Notes: generated by a model from the letters alone, not told the origin. Positions 14,346 to 22,871 are shown, counted from the first letter of the stretch. The stretch is DNA of 23,762 bases from UMGS172 sp964634675 (GCA_964634675.1 CAZWLH010000017.1:1-23762); one strand, 5' to 3'. Made by a program: numbers and translations.

Positions 14346-15728
14346 ATGGATTGCAAGCAGTTTTTTGAACAGATAGCCGGAAAGCGCATCGCAATGTGCG
14401 GTATCGGTGTCAGCAATACTCCGCTTATCGAAAAGTTTATCGATATGGGTGCAAGGGTTGTCGCCTGCGACCGCAGAACAAGAGAGCAAATAGGTGAGCT
14501 TGTCGACCGCTTGGAAAACAAAGGTGCCGAGCTTCGTCTCGGAGAGGATTATCTTAAAAATCTCGAGGTCGATATGATATTCCGCACCCCAGGTATGAGA
14601 TTCGACCTTCCCGAGCTTCAGAAGGCTCGTGACAACGGCATTGCCGTCACAAGCGAGATGGAGGTTTTCTTTGACCTTTGCCCCGCGACGGTTTTCGCCG
14701 TTACGGGCTCTGACGGAAAGACCACCACAACAACGCTTATTTCGGAAATGCTGAAGGCAGAGGGCAAAAACGTTTTCGTCGGCGGCAATATCGGAACTCC
14801 GCTTTTGCCCGAAATCGAGAAGATGACGGCCGACGATTTTGTTGTAGTCGAGCTTTCTTCGTTCCAGCTGATATCAATGAGAAAAGGTCCCGATGTTGCG
14901 GTAGTCACCAACGTTGCTCCCAATCATCTTGACGTTCATAAGGATATGGACGAATATGTCGGTGCAAAGAAAAATATTCTGCTTCATCAAAACGCCTTTT
15001 CACGTACCGTGCTGAACCTCGACAACGCCATAACCGCAGGCTTTGCGAAGGACGTCAGAGGTCAGAAGCTTTATTTCTCGATGAAATCGCCGATCAAAAA
15101 CGGCGCCTGGCTCGGACAGGACGGCTACCTCAACCTTTCTTACCGAGGTATATCGGTTCCTCTTCTTCACCGTGACGATATAGCCGTTCTCGGCGATCAC
15201 AACGTTGAAAACTATCTTGCCGCAATATCGGCGGTCTGGGGATATGTCGGTGCCGACAGCATTGCGAAGGTGGCACGTGAGTTCAGCGGTGTCGAGCACC
15301 GTATCGAATTTGTACGTGAGGTCGACGGCGTTAAGTATTACAACGACTCGATCGCTTCAAGTCCGACAAGAACCATAGCCTGCTTAAAGGCGTTCAAGGA
15401 CAAGGTCATCCTGCTTGCCGGCGGCTATGACAAGCACATTCCGTTTGAGCCTATGGCTCCCTATGTGACCGACAAGGTCAAGCTTCTCATTTTGAACGGT
15501 CCCACCGCCGACAAGATCGAAGCGGCGGTAAAGGGCGACCCCGGCTATAAACCGGGCAATCCTCAAATAGTCCGTGTCAAGAACTTTGAGGAAGCCGCTA
15601 TGGTTGCCCACGAAATGGCGGTTCCCGGTGACATTGTGGCGCTAAGTCCGGCCTGTGCCAGCTTTGATGCCTATTTGAACTTTGTGGCAAGAGGAAAACA
15701 TTTTAAAGAAATAGTCAATAAGCTTTGA
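14346..15728 (+). CDS. murD: UDP-N-acetylmuramoyl-L-alanine--D-glutamate ligase
   Basis: Cytoplasmic ATP-dependent ligase that adds D-glutamate to UDP-MurNAc-L-Ala in peptidoglycan synthesis. The 460-aa protein shows the Mur plan: an N-terminal Rossmann-like UDP-binding part (IAMCGIGVSNTPLIEKF), the central ATPase P-loop GSDGKTTTTT (121-130) and the family GVEHRIEFV segment before NDSIASSPTR. The C-terminal Rossmann domain holds AGGYDKHIPFEP and the conserved end ALSPACASFDAYLNF. AAGGAG eleven bases before ATG is the ribosome site. It stands apart from a dcw cluster and instead leads two M42 peptidase genes (13 bases downstream). Assignment as MurD rather than MurC/E/F is supported by the ending and overall pattern. 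Confidence 0.94.
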   Translation: MDCKQFFEQIAGKRIAMCGIGVSNTPLIEKFIDMGARVVACDRRTREQIGELVDRLENKGAELRLGEDYLKNLEVDMIFRTPGMRFDLPELQKARDNGIAVTSEMEVFFDLCPATVFAVTGSDGKTTTTTLISEMLKAEGKNVFVGGNIGTPLLPEIEKMTADDFVVVELSSFQLISMRKGPDVAVVTNVAPNHLDVHKDMDEYVGAKKNILLHQNAFSRTVLNLDNAITAGFAKDVRGQKLYFSMKSPIKNGAWLGQDGYLNLSYRGISVPLLHRDDIAVLGDHNVENYLAAISAVWGYVGADSIAKVAREFSGVEHRIEFVREVDGVKYYNDSIASSPTRTIACLKAFKDKVILLAGGYDKHIPFEPMAPYVTDKVKLLILNGPTADKIEAAVKGDPGYKPGNPQIVRVKNFEEAAMVAHEMAVPGDIVALSPACASFDAYLNFVARGKHFKEIVNKL

Positions 15729-15741
15729 CTCGGAGAAGGAT

Positions 15742-16758
15742 ATGTCTGAACTTATAAAAATGCTAAGCGAGCTTTGTGAGGCCGACGGCGTCAGCGGTCT
15801 TGACGGTTGTCTGAGTGTTGCCGAGGGCTATCTCGGCAGATATGCGAAAACCCACCGTTCGGGCGGCAGTCTCATCGGCACTTTGAAAGGAAAAAGCGAC
15901 AAAACTCTGCTTTTGGATGCTCATATCGATCAGGTCGGCTTTACGGTGACCTCTTTAAGCGGCGGATTTTTGAAGGTGGCGGCTATCGGCGGTATCGACT
16001 CGAGAATGCTGCCCGGTATGCGTGTCACGGTGCACGGCAAAAGTCCTGTCGGCGGCGTATTTTGCAGTACTCCTCCGCACCTTAGCGGTGATGACCGTCC
16101 GATGAAGCTTGATGATATGTATATCGACACGGGTCTTGCCGATGCCGCAGAATATGTCTCATTAGGCGACCGTGTGACCTTTCGCGGCGGATTTTCCGCT
16201 CTTTGCGGCACTAAAGTCACCGCAAGATCGCTCGATGACCGAGCCGGTGTTGCCGCGCTGCTTCGCTGTGCCGAGCTTTTGAAGGATAAAGAGTTGCCCT
16301 TAAATGTTACGATACTCCTCAGTGATATGGAAGAGATCGGCGGAAGCGGTGCTTTGACCGAAAGCTTTTCACTCTGTCCCGACGAAGCGGTGGCGGTTGA
16401 CGTCAGCTTCGGAAACGCACCCGACATACCGGCATATGAATCGGGAAAATTGGGCAAGGGTGCGATGATAGGAATATCGCCGATACTTTCAAAAAGCATT
16501 ACCAAAGGTCTGAAAGCGGTGGCAATCAAGGCTTCTCTCCCCTTTCAATTTGAAGTTATGGGCAGCAGAACCGCAACCAACGCCGATAAAATCACCTCGG
16601 TAAGGGGCGGCGTGCCGACGGGGCTTGTATCGATACCGCTCCGTAATATGCACACACCGGCGGAGGTCGTCGACCTTAACGACATTGAGGCGACTGCAAA
16701 GCTTTTGGCCGAATATATACTTTCAAAATTCTCGGAAAGTGAGGTTGGACAAAAATGA
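15742..16758 (+). CDS. M42-family metallopeptidase (first of a tandem pair)
   Basis: Di-metal aminopeptidase of the M42 (PepA/FrvX/YsdC) family, cytoplasmic, probably trimming peptides; family members assemble into 12-subunit tetrahedra. The 338-aa sequence has all expected ligands: His61 in DAHIDQVGF, the DD pair 165-166 in SLDDRAGV, catalytic Glu197-Glu198 in DMEEIGGSG, Asp220 in AVDVSFGN and His304 in NMHTPAEV. GGAGAAGGAT just before ATG is the ribosome site. Its last four bases overlap the start of a paralogue of exactly the same length, so the two are translationally coupled. The older glucanase annotation of the family is not supported. The substrate is unknown. Confidence 0.92.
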   Translation: MSELIKMLSELCEADGVSGLDGCLSVAEGYLGRYAKTHRSGGSLIGTLKGKSDKTLLLDAHIDQVGFTVTSLSGGFLKVAAIGGIDSRMLPGMRVTVHGKSPVGGVFCSTPPHLSGDDRPMKLDDMYIDTGLADAAEYVSLGDRVTFRGGFSALCGTKVTARSLDDRAGVAALLRCAELLKDKELPLNVTILLSDMEEIGGSGALTESFSLCPDEAVAVDVSFGNAPDIPAYESGKLGKGAMIGISPILSKSITKGLKAVAIKASLPFQFEVMGSRTATNADKITSVRGGVPTGLVSIPLRNMHTPAEVVDLNDIEATAKLLAEYILSKFSESEVGQK

Positions 16759-17771
16759 CGGAAAATCTTAAGAATTTATGTTGTCTTAACGGCGTTTCGA
16801 GCCGTGAGGACAGTATAAGAGAATACATTATAAACGAAATAAAGGATCACGCCGAGATCACCGTAGACCCTTTGGGCAACGTTTTGGCATTCGTAAATGG
16901 CAAACACCGGGCCGCGAAGAAGATTATGGTCGATGCCCATATGGACGAGGTCGGCTTTATGGTGAGCTATATCTGTGAGGACGGTATGCTCAAATTCACA
17001 ACGGTCGGCGGAATAAACACCGCCGTAATGCTTTGCCGCCGTGTTGTCTTTGAAAACGGTATCAAGGGTGTTATAAGTTTAAAGCCGATACATCTTTTAA
17101 GCTCGGACGAAAAGGACAAAATGCCCGAGCGGGAGTCGCTTTATATAGATATCGGTTGCGATTCCAAGGCCGAGGCCGAAGCGTTGGTCTCACTCGGCGA
17201 CTGTGCCTTTTTCGACGAGCCTTATGAGGAGATCGGTGAGCTTATCGTCTCGAAGGCTATCGATGACCGTGCAGGCTGTGCGGTGCTTATCGATATTATC
17301 AAAAGCGACCCCGAATACGACTTTCACGCAAGCTTTTCGGTGCGTGAGGAAATCGGCGGAGGTGCAGTGACGGCGGCCTATAATATCAACCCGGACATTG
17401 CCTTTGTCATCGAAGCCACGACCGCCGCCGATATTGCCGGTGTGCCCGACGACAAAAAGGTGTGCTTTGTCAATAAGGGCGCAACCGTTTCATTTATGGA
17501 CAGAGGTACTCTTTACGATAAAGCTCTTTTCGACGGCGTGCTGAAAACTGCCGCGGAAAAGGGCATTGCCTGTCAGGTAAAGCAGGCGGTGGCCGGCGGA
17601 AACAATGCCGCAGGAATACACAAAACAAGAGGCGGAATACGCACGGCGGCAATATCGGTGCCGTGCAGATATATTCATTCCGGCTCCTGTGCCGCCTCGA
17701 AAGCCGACATCGAAGCGGTGCGCGACCTCACAGTTGCCGTTATCGAAAAAGCGGCCGAGGGCAAGCTTTAA
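16755..17771 (+). CDS. M42-family metallopeptidase (second of a tandem pair)
   Basis: Paralogue of the preceding protein, also 338 aa, in the di-metal M42 aminopeptidase family. Ligands are intact: His62 in DAHMDEVGF, DD 170-171 in AIDDRAGC, Glu198-Glu199 in REEIGGGA, Glu220 in VIEATTAAD and His308 in RYIHSGS. The metal ligand after the EE pair is Glu here and Asp (220) in the first copy, a difference seen among M42 subgroups of different specificity. Sequence identity between the two is moderate, so the duplication is old and both copies seem under selection. The overlap with its neighbours (four bases upstream, one base downstream) points to fixed stoichiometry, perhaps a mixed complex. Confidence 0.92.
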   Translation: MTENLKNLCCLNGVSSREDSIREYIINEIKDHAEITVDPLGNVLAFVNGKHRAAKKIMVDAHMDEVGFMVSYICEDGMLKFTTVGGINTAVMLCRRVVFENGIKGVISLKPIHLLSSDEKDKMPERESLYIDIGCDSKAEAEALVSLGDCAFFDEPYEEIGELIVSKAIDDRAGCAVLIDIIKSDPEYDFHASFSVREEIGGGAVTAAYNINPDIAFVIEATTAADIAGVPDDKKVCFVNKGATVSFMDRGTLYDKALFDGVLKTAAEKGIACQVKQAVAGGNNAAGIHKTRGGIRTAAISVPCRYIHSGSCAASKADIEAVRDLTVAVIEKAAEGKL

Positions 17772-18487
17772 TGATAGAGGCGGTAAAAGAGCTTCGTGAT
17801 TTCGAAAACACGGTGCTGGCGGCTCGGGTAGAAGCACTTGAGCGGTCTTACGGCGAAACGGTCGGAATAGAACGCTTCACAGCTGCCGAAAGCGGCACAG
17901 TGACGGCAATAATCGGCGGTATGGACGGCAGCTTTGCGGTAGAAGCGTATGACGGATGCGATTTTTCGGAGTTGTCGGAGTTTCTTTCCTTTAAAAGAGC
18001 AGGCGTTATATGCTCTTTGGAAACGGCAGGGCATTTAAAATGCAAAGCAATTACCGAAGCTGCCCTTTCGGAGCTTACGGCAAGTCACGGCACGACCGTT
18101 TCAAGCAAGCATCACGGCAAAATATCGGCAATTTACGATACGTTGTGCTTCGGGCTTGACGGTGATATAAGCCTGCCGCCGTTTCCGCTTTGGTATTCGG
18201 ATTTTTGCATAAGGTTCAACCACCTTGCGGCCGAATACGCCCTGCTTGACGGTGCCGTTGCCGTGTCGGGCTTTATGACCGAAAGAGCAGCGCTTATAAC
18301 CGGCATTGCGGTCGACCCGAATAAGCGCGGACAGGGCTTAGGCTCAAAGGCGTTGTCGGTACTTTGCGAAAACATAAGGGCAAAATTTCCCGAAAGTCGG
18401 ATATTTGCGCTGACCGACGGTGCTACGGGATTTTATTTAAAAAACGGATTTTCACATATCGGCGAAATGGCGTTATGTGAATTTTAG
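17771..18487 (+). CDS. GNAT-family N-acetyltransferase
   Basis: Probable acetyl-CoA-dependent acetyltransferase, cytoplasmic, substrate unknown. The 238-aa protein has the GNAT acetyl-CoA motif A at the C-terminal end, ITGIAVDPNKRGQGLGSKAL with the R/Q-x-x-G-x-G loop RGQGLG at 186-191, then ALTDGATGFYLKNGF, the usual motif B. The N-terminal half (about 1-130) is not recognised and may be a degenerate first GNAT domain. The frame runs 36 codons further upstream inside the M42 gene, but the ATG at 17771 overlaps the M42 stop (TAATG) and gives the natural start by re-initiation; no separate ribosome site is needed. Downstream, a ten-base gap leads to the PLP protein. Confidence 0.85.
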   Translation: MIEAVKELRDFENTVLAARVEALERSYGETVGIERFTAAESGTVTAIIGGMDGSFAVEAYDGCDFSELSEFLSFKRAGVICSLETAGHLKCKAITEAALSELTASHGTTVSSKHHGKISAIYDTLCFGLDGDISLPPFPLWYSDFCIRFNHLAAEYALLDGAVAVSGFMTERAALITGIAVDPNKRGQGLGSKALSVLCENIRAKFPESRIFALTDGATGFYLKNGFSHIGEMALCEF

Positions 18488-18497
18488 GAGTATGATT

Positions 18498-19766
18498 ATG
18501 GGATTTTTCAAGATTGACAGCAGATTAGAGGCCATTGCCGACACGGCTCTTGACAAATGTCGGGAAAGCTTTTTCAATATAGATAAAACGACCGAATACA
18601 ATCAGCAAAAGGTGCTTTCGGCGTTTGTGAAAAACGGCGTTGCCGAATCGCATTTTGCCGCCTCGACGGGCTACGGCTATAACGACCGCGGCCGTGAGGT
18701 CTTGGAGCAGGTCTTTGCCGACTGTGTCGGTGCCGAGAGTGCGATATTCCGCCACAGCTTCGCTTCGGGCACACATACGCTCACGGTTGCCCTTTTCGGA
18801 ATTTTGCGTCCGGGTGACACAATGCTTTGCATAACGGGCCGACCTTACGACACGCTTATCGGCGTTTTGGGAATCGACGGTCACGTTGACGGTTCTCTCA
18901 AGGATTTCGGTGTGAACTATGAGCAGGTCGACCTGAAAGCCGACGGCAAACCCGACCTTGATGCTGTCAAGGCACGCCTTTCACAGAAAAAATACAAGGT
19001 CGCTTACATACAGCGTTCACGCGGTTACAGTCTTCGCCCAAGCCTTTCGGTCGAAGAGATCGGAAAAATGGCCGCCGCAGTTAAGGAAATATCGCCCGAG
19101 ACCGTTGTTATGGTCGATAACTGCTACGGCGAATTTGTCGAAAGAAGAGAGCCTTTGGAGGTCGGTGCCGACCTTATCGCAGGCTCGCTCATAAAAAATC
19201 CCGGCGGCGGAATAGCTCCCACCGGCGGTTATATCGCAGGACGTGCCGATTTGGTGGAGCAGTGCGGCTACCGCCTGACGGCACCGGGTGTCGGTCTTGA
19301 GGTCGGTGCGACATTGGGTCACACGCGTGAGCTTTTTATGGGACTTTTCAGCGCGCCCCACGTTGTCGGAGAGGCTCTTAAAACGGCAGTTTTCACTGCG
19401 GCACTTTTCGAAGACCTGGGCTACCGTGTATCTCCGTCGAGTGATGCCGCAAGAGCAGATATCATCCAGACCGTTGAACTTAAAAATCCCGATTCGCTCA
19501 TCGCCTTTTGCAGGGGGCTTCAAAGCGGCTCGCCCGTCGATTCCTTTGCCGCTCCCGAGCCGAGCGATATGCCCGGCTATGACAGTCAGGTCATAATGGC
19601 GGCAGGTGCCTTTACACTCGGTGCTTCGATCGAGCTTTCGGCCGATGCGCCCTTGCGTGAGCCGTTTGCCGTTTGGATGCAGGGCGGACTCAACTTCCAC
19701 AGTGCCAAGGTCGGCATTATGCTTGCGGCGGAAAAGATGTTAGAAGAAGGACTTATTGAACTTTAA
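18498..19766 (+). CDS. Methionine-gamma-lyase-family PLP protein (YnbB-like)
   Basis: Fold-type I PLP protein of the family known from Bacillus YnbB and often mislabelled 'aluminium resistance protein'; its reaction is not established to my knowledge. The 423-aa protein has the cofactor-ring aspartate in VVMVDNCYGEF (Asp207) and the likely Schiff-base lysine Lys233 in GSLIKNPGGG, followed by the family-typical IAPTGGYIAG. The early segment STGYGYNDRGRE and SGTHTLTVALFG are also conserved. GGAG seven bases upstream picks the ATG at 18498 over the ATGs at 18492 and 18477. In B. subtilis the gene sits near glnR; here it is in the murD run. The family is certain, the activity uncertain. Confidence 0.88.
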   Translation: MGFFKIDSRLEAIADTALDKCRESFFNIDKTTEYNQQKVLSAFVKNGVAESHFAASTGYGYNDRGREVLEQVFADCVGAESAIFRHSFASGTHTLTVALFGILRPGDTMLCITGRPYDTLIGVLGIDGHVDGSLKDFGVNYEQVDLKADGKPDLDAVKARLSQKKYKVAYIQRSRGYSLRPSLSVEEIGKMAAAVKEISPETVVMVDNCYGEFVERREPLEVGADLIAGSLIKNPGGGIAPTGGYIAGRADLVEQCGYRLTAPGVGLEVGATLGHTRELFMGLFSAPHVVGEALKTAVFTAALFEDLGYRVSPSSDAARADIIQTVELKNPDSLIAFCRGLQSGSPVDSFAAPEPSDMPGYDSQVIMAAGAFTLGASIELSADAPLREPFAVWMQGGLNFHSAKVGIMLAAEKMLEEGLIEL

Positions 19767-19777
19767 GGAGTGAGTTT

Positions 19778-20926
19778 ATGAATTTCGCTATTGTAAAAGA
19801 AACGGTGGATAAATTTATTGCTTTGGGACTTCCCGAAGCACAGGTGATAATTCACAAGGACGGCAAGGAGGTCTATCGCTATATTGCAGGCCACTCCGAC
19901 GAAAAGGGCGAGGTACCGGCACGTTATGACGACATTTTTTGGCTTTACTCTATGAGCAAGGTCTATACCATGACGGCGGCGATGCGGCTTGTCGAAAAAG
20001 GGCTTATCGACCTTGACGAGCCTACTGACCGCTTTCTCCCTGCCTTCAAGGATATCAAAGTCAAGTCGGGTGACGGCTTGGAGGAGCTGAAAAGTCCTCT
20101 GACTTTACGCAGACTTATGTCTATGACCGGCGGACTGACTTATGAATTCGGGGATTATCCCGAAATGCAAAAGCTCCGTGAAAACAAGAACGCCACGACC
20201 GTTGAGCTTGTAAGCGCTATGGCAAGCTCTCCTCTGCGTTTCCAACCGGGCAGTGATTTCAAATACAGCCTTTGCCACGATGTTGTCGGTGCGCTGATCG
20301 AAGTCGTATCGGGAAAAAGCTTCGGCGAATATATGGAAGAAGAGCTTTTCAAGCCGCTCGGAATCACCGATATGGGCTATCATTTGAGTGATGAACAGCT
20401 CGGTCGAATGGCGGAAAAATGGCACGCAGTCGGCAGCGCGGACGGAAATTATGAAATCAAGCTCGGCCAAAAGGGCAATTGGTTCAAGCTTTCGGACAAA
20501 TACGAAAGCGGCGGTGCCGGTCTTTTCGGGAATGCCGAGCAATACATAAAGTTAGCCGACACCTTGGCCAACGGCGGTGTTGCACCGAACGGATACCGTG
20601 TTTTAAAGCCCGAAAGCATCGAGCTTATGCGCTCGAATCAATTGGGTGAGAACGCTTTGAGAACCTACCGAGTGCAGAATTGGTCAAAGCCCGACGGCTT
20701 CGGCTACGGACTCGGGGTCAGAACGGTAATGGATACAAAAGCCGCCAATGTAAGCCCCAACGTTCACGAATTCGGTTGGGACGGTGCCGCAGGCTCGTTT
20801 GTTATGATCGACCCCGTAAATCATATAACGGCGGTTTATGTTCAGCACGTGCTCGACCATATGTATATGGCACTCAAAGGCCACAGAGAGTTCCGCAATG
20901 CGGTTTATTCCGCTTTTGATCTTTAA
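19778..20926 (+). CDS. Beta-lactamase-fold serine hydrolase (class C / esterase group)
   Basis: Penicillin-binding-protein-fold hydrolase, 382 aa. The nucleophile motif S-x-x-K is Ser58-Met-Ser-Lys61 in WLYSMSKVYT, the second-motif tyrosine is Tyr163 in FKYSLCHD (Y-S-x as in EstB-like esterases rather than Y-A-N of AmpC), and the third motif is WDGAAGS (334-340) in place of K-T-G. No signal peptide or transmembrane segment is seen, so it should act in the cytoplasm, which argues against a classical beta-lactamase or cell-wall D,D-peptidase and for an esterase or peptide amidase. AAGGAG nine bases before ATG is the ribosome site; gaps to neighbours are 11-12 bases. The substrate is unknown. 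Confidence 0.88.
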   Translation: MNFAIVKETVDKFIALGLPEAQVIIHKDGKEVYRYIAGHSDEKGEVPARYDDIFWLYSMSKVYTMTAAMRLVEKGLIDLDEPTDRFLPAFKDIKVKSGDGLEELKSPLTLRRLMSMTGGLTYEFGDYPEMQKLRENKNATTVELVSAMASSPLRFQPGSDFKYSLCHDVVGALIEVVSGKSFGEYMEEELFKPLGITDMGYHLSDEQLGRMAEKWHAVGSADGNYEIKLGQKGNWFKLSDKYESGGAGLFGNAEQYIKLADTLANGGVAPNGYRVLKPESIELMRSNQLGENALRTYRVQNWSKPDGFGYGLGVRTVMDTKAANVSPNVHEFGWDGAAGSFVMIDPVNHITAVYVQHVLDHMYMALKGHREFRNAVYSAFDL

Positions 20927-20938
20927 ACGGAGAGATAT

Positions 20939-22531
20939 ATGGCGCAAATATTACTTATGATATCGCTCATAATAACACTTTGTGTTGTTTTGAGCCGTGT
21001 TTCCAACCGTATCGGTGTCCCCGTGCTTTTGTTTTTCATACTTCTCGGAATGGTTTTCGGCTCTGACGGCATTATCAAGATACCGTTTGACAATTATGCC
21101 TTGGCCGAAAATATCAGCACGGTCGCTATGATACTGATAATGTTTTACGGCGGCTTCGGCACCAAATGGAGTGCCGCAAAGCCGGTTGCCGCAAAGGCTA
21201 TTTTGCTGTCCTCGGGCGGCACTGTGCTGACCGCGGGACTCACTGGTCTTTTTTGTATGACGGTGCTTAAAATACCGACCTTGGAGAGCTTTCTTATCGG
21301 TGCCGTCATCAGCTCGACCGATGCGGCATCGGTCTTCTCGATACTGCGTTCGAAAAAGCTCAATCTGAAGGACAATACCGCCTCACTTTTGGAGGTCGAG
21401 AGCGGAAGTAACGACCCGTTCGCCTATATGCTGACCGTGGTGATATTGGGACTTATGGGCGGAGAGGCTTCGGGCGGAAAAATAGCATATATGCTTTTTG
21501 CCCAGGTCACATACGGTGCTTTGTCGGGTGTTATCGTTGCGATTTTGGCGTTGTGGCTTTTAAAGCACGTCAAGGGAAGTCAAGGCGATATGGAGGCGAT
21601 CTTCATACTTGCGGTGGCACTTGTGTCCTTTGCCGCGCCGACCGTTATCGGCGGAAACGGATATTTGAGTACATATATAACCGGAATAATCCTCGGAAAC
21701 CGCCGCATACCGAACAAGTCAGCACTTGTCAGCTTTTTCGATTCGGCTACGGGACTTATGCAGATGCTGCTTTTCTTTATGCTCGGTCTGTTGGCCTTCC
21801 CGTCACAGCTGCCGTCCGTTGCACTCACGGGACTTTTCATTGCACTGTTTTTGACCTTTGCGGCAAGACCGATAGCGGTGTTTCTGATACTTGCACCGTT
21901 CCGTGCCGGATTAAGGCAAAGCCTGCTTGTTTCGTGGTCGGGAATGCGCGGTGCGGCATCGATAGTGTTTGCGATACTTGCGGTTATAAATCCTGCGGTC
22001 ATAGACAACGACATATTCCATATCGTGTTCTTTATCGTCCTTTTCTCGATACTGATTCAGGGCACGCTTATTCCGACCGTTGCCAAAAAACTCAATATGA
22101 TCGACGAGGACGGCGACGTTATGAAGACCTTCACCGACTATGCCGATGAGGTTCCGGTTCAGTTTATGAAGTTCACACTGCCCGAAGGGCATAAGTGGGT
22201 CGGCCGTACCGTAAGCCGGGTCACGCTGCCGCCGGATTCCATCTTTGTTATGCTGATGAGGGGTGAGGAAAGGATCGTCCCCGACGGTCAGACCGTGCTT
22301 TGCGCCGGGGATACACTTGTTTTGAGCGGAAAGGCCGCCGACAAGGCCGACAGTGCCTCGCTTTATGAGCACGTGATCTCGACGGGCGATGCCTGGAACG
22401 GGCAAAGGCTTTCGGAGATCAGCACCGATAACCTTTTGATTATTATGATAAAGCGTTCGGGCGACATCGTTATTCCGAAAGGCGATACCGTTATCCGAAA
22501 CGGCGACGTTTTGGTTATGACCGACCGCTGA
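20939..22531 (+). CDS. CPA1-family K+/H+ (or Na+/H+) antiporter with two RCK_C domains
   Basis: Proton-coupled monovalent cation antiporter of the NhaP2/CvrA type. About 12-13 membrane helices fill residues 3-385, with TDAAS (127-131) and the ion-binding ESGSNDP (Asn158-Asp159) motif of CPA1 exchangers. The cytoplasmic tail has two TrkA_C-like modules in series: GHKWVGRTVSRVTLPPDSIF to DTLVLSGKA, then NGQRLSEISTDNLLIIMIKR to DVLVMTDR; each ends in the beta-turn pattern G-D-x-L/V-V. Tails of this kind usually bind nucleotides such as cyclic di-AMP. GGAGAG upstream of ATG is the ribosome site. It is the last gene of the murD run; the first terminator hairpin lies about 110 bases on. K+ versus Na+ is not decidable from sequence. 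Confidence 0.9.
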   Translation: MAQILLMISLIITLCVVLSRVSNRIGVPVLLFFILLGMVFGSDGIIKIPFDNYALAENISTVAMILIMFYGGFGTKWSAAKPVAAKAILLSSGGTVLTAGLTGLFCMTVLKIPTLESFLIGAVISSTDAASVFSILRSKKLNLKDNTASLLEVESGSNDPFAYMLTVVILGLMGGEASGGKIAYMLFAQVTYGALSGVIVAILALWLLKHVKGSQGDMEAIFILAVALVSFAAPTVIGGNGYLSTYITGIILGNRRIPNKSALVSFFDSATGLMQMLLFFMLGLLAFPSQLPSVALTGLFIALFLTFAARPIAVFLILAPFRAGLRQSLLVSWSGMRGAASIVFAILAVINPAVIDNDIFHIVFFIVLFSILIQGTLIPTVAKKLNMIDEDGDVMKTFTDYADEVPVQFMKFTLPEGHKWVGRTVSRVTLPPDSIFVMLMRGEERIVPDGQTVLCAGDTLVLSGKAADKADSASLYEHVISTGDAWNGQRLSEISTDNLLIIMIKRSGDIVIPKGDTVIRNGDVLVMTDR

Positions 22532-22644
22532 CAGCTATTAAGTAAACAAAGAGCAGACTTTAAAGGATTTCCCTTTATGATGAGGTTCCGTAACGAAGTC
22601 TTGCTTTAAAATGTGAAATTTCGGCGGTATTCTTTGTTAAAAAG

Positions 22645-22679
22645 CGCACAGTATGCGTCAGCATTACTGTGCGTTTTTT
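22645..22679 (+). terminator. Intrinsic terminator after the antiporter gene
   Basis: CGCACAGTATGC pairs with GCAT-T-ACTGTGCG (12 bp, one bulged T, GTCA loop) and is followed by six T residues. It lies within the inverted-repeat element and probably ends the murD-to-antiporter transcript. Confidence 0.88.
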
Positions 22680-22735
22680 GTCGCGTCTCCCATCCGAAAT
22701 TTTCATTTTAAAGTGCATCGCAGTTTTATAACCGG

Positions 22736-22818
22736 GAAAAATCCTTCGTATCGAAGACGAAAAAAGCAGGAATACTATCGTATTTTAAGGCTTTTCGGCA
22801 AGATACGGGAGATTTTTC
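22736..22818 (-). terminator. Long imperfect hairpin, probable terminator of the AraC-family gene
   Basis: Paired blocks, outside to inside: GAAAAATC/GATTTTTC, CGTATC/GATACG, CGAAAA/TTTTCG, AAGC/GCTT and AATAC/GTATT around a TATC loop. Read on the minus strand, the inner hairpin runs into GCTTTTTT, a good intrinsic terminator about 75 bases after the AraC-type stop. Confidence 0.65.
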
Positions 22819-22871
22819 GGTTCAAAAACCAAACTTCGTTACGGCACTGCATCATAAGTCCTGCTCTTTGG

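Larger units (their letters stand above)
22547..22870. mobile_element. MITE-like structured element with nested inverted repeats (non-coding, 324 bp)
   Basis: The stretch between the antiporter and the araC-type gene holds no gene. Its ends are inverse complements: CAAAGAGCAG (22547-22556) with CTGCTCTTTG (22861-22870), ACTT with AAGT, TTATGATG (22575-22582) with CATCATAA (22850-22857), and CCGTAACGAAGT (22588-22599) with ACTTCGTTACGG (22833-22844). The left arm carries an extra AAAGG-ATTTC-CCTTT insert. Inside lie a second pair (CTTTAAAATG 22604-22613 with CATTTTAAAG 22704-22713, extended by AAATTTCGG/CCGAAATT) enclosing a terminator hairpin, and a third long hairpin at 22736-22818. This fits a miniature inverted-repeat element or a structured RNA. 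No clear target-site duplication is seen; GCTATT occurs at 22534 and 22871 but does not abut the left end. Confidence 0.65.

Noticed and set aside
19778..20926. Secreted beta-lactamase / antibiotic resistance gene
   Set aside because: There is no signal peptide, and the Y-S-x and W-D-G motifs fit the esterase-like branch rather than AmpC-type enzymes.
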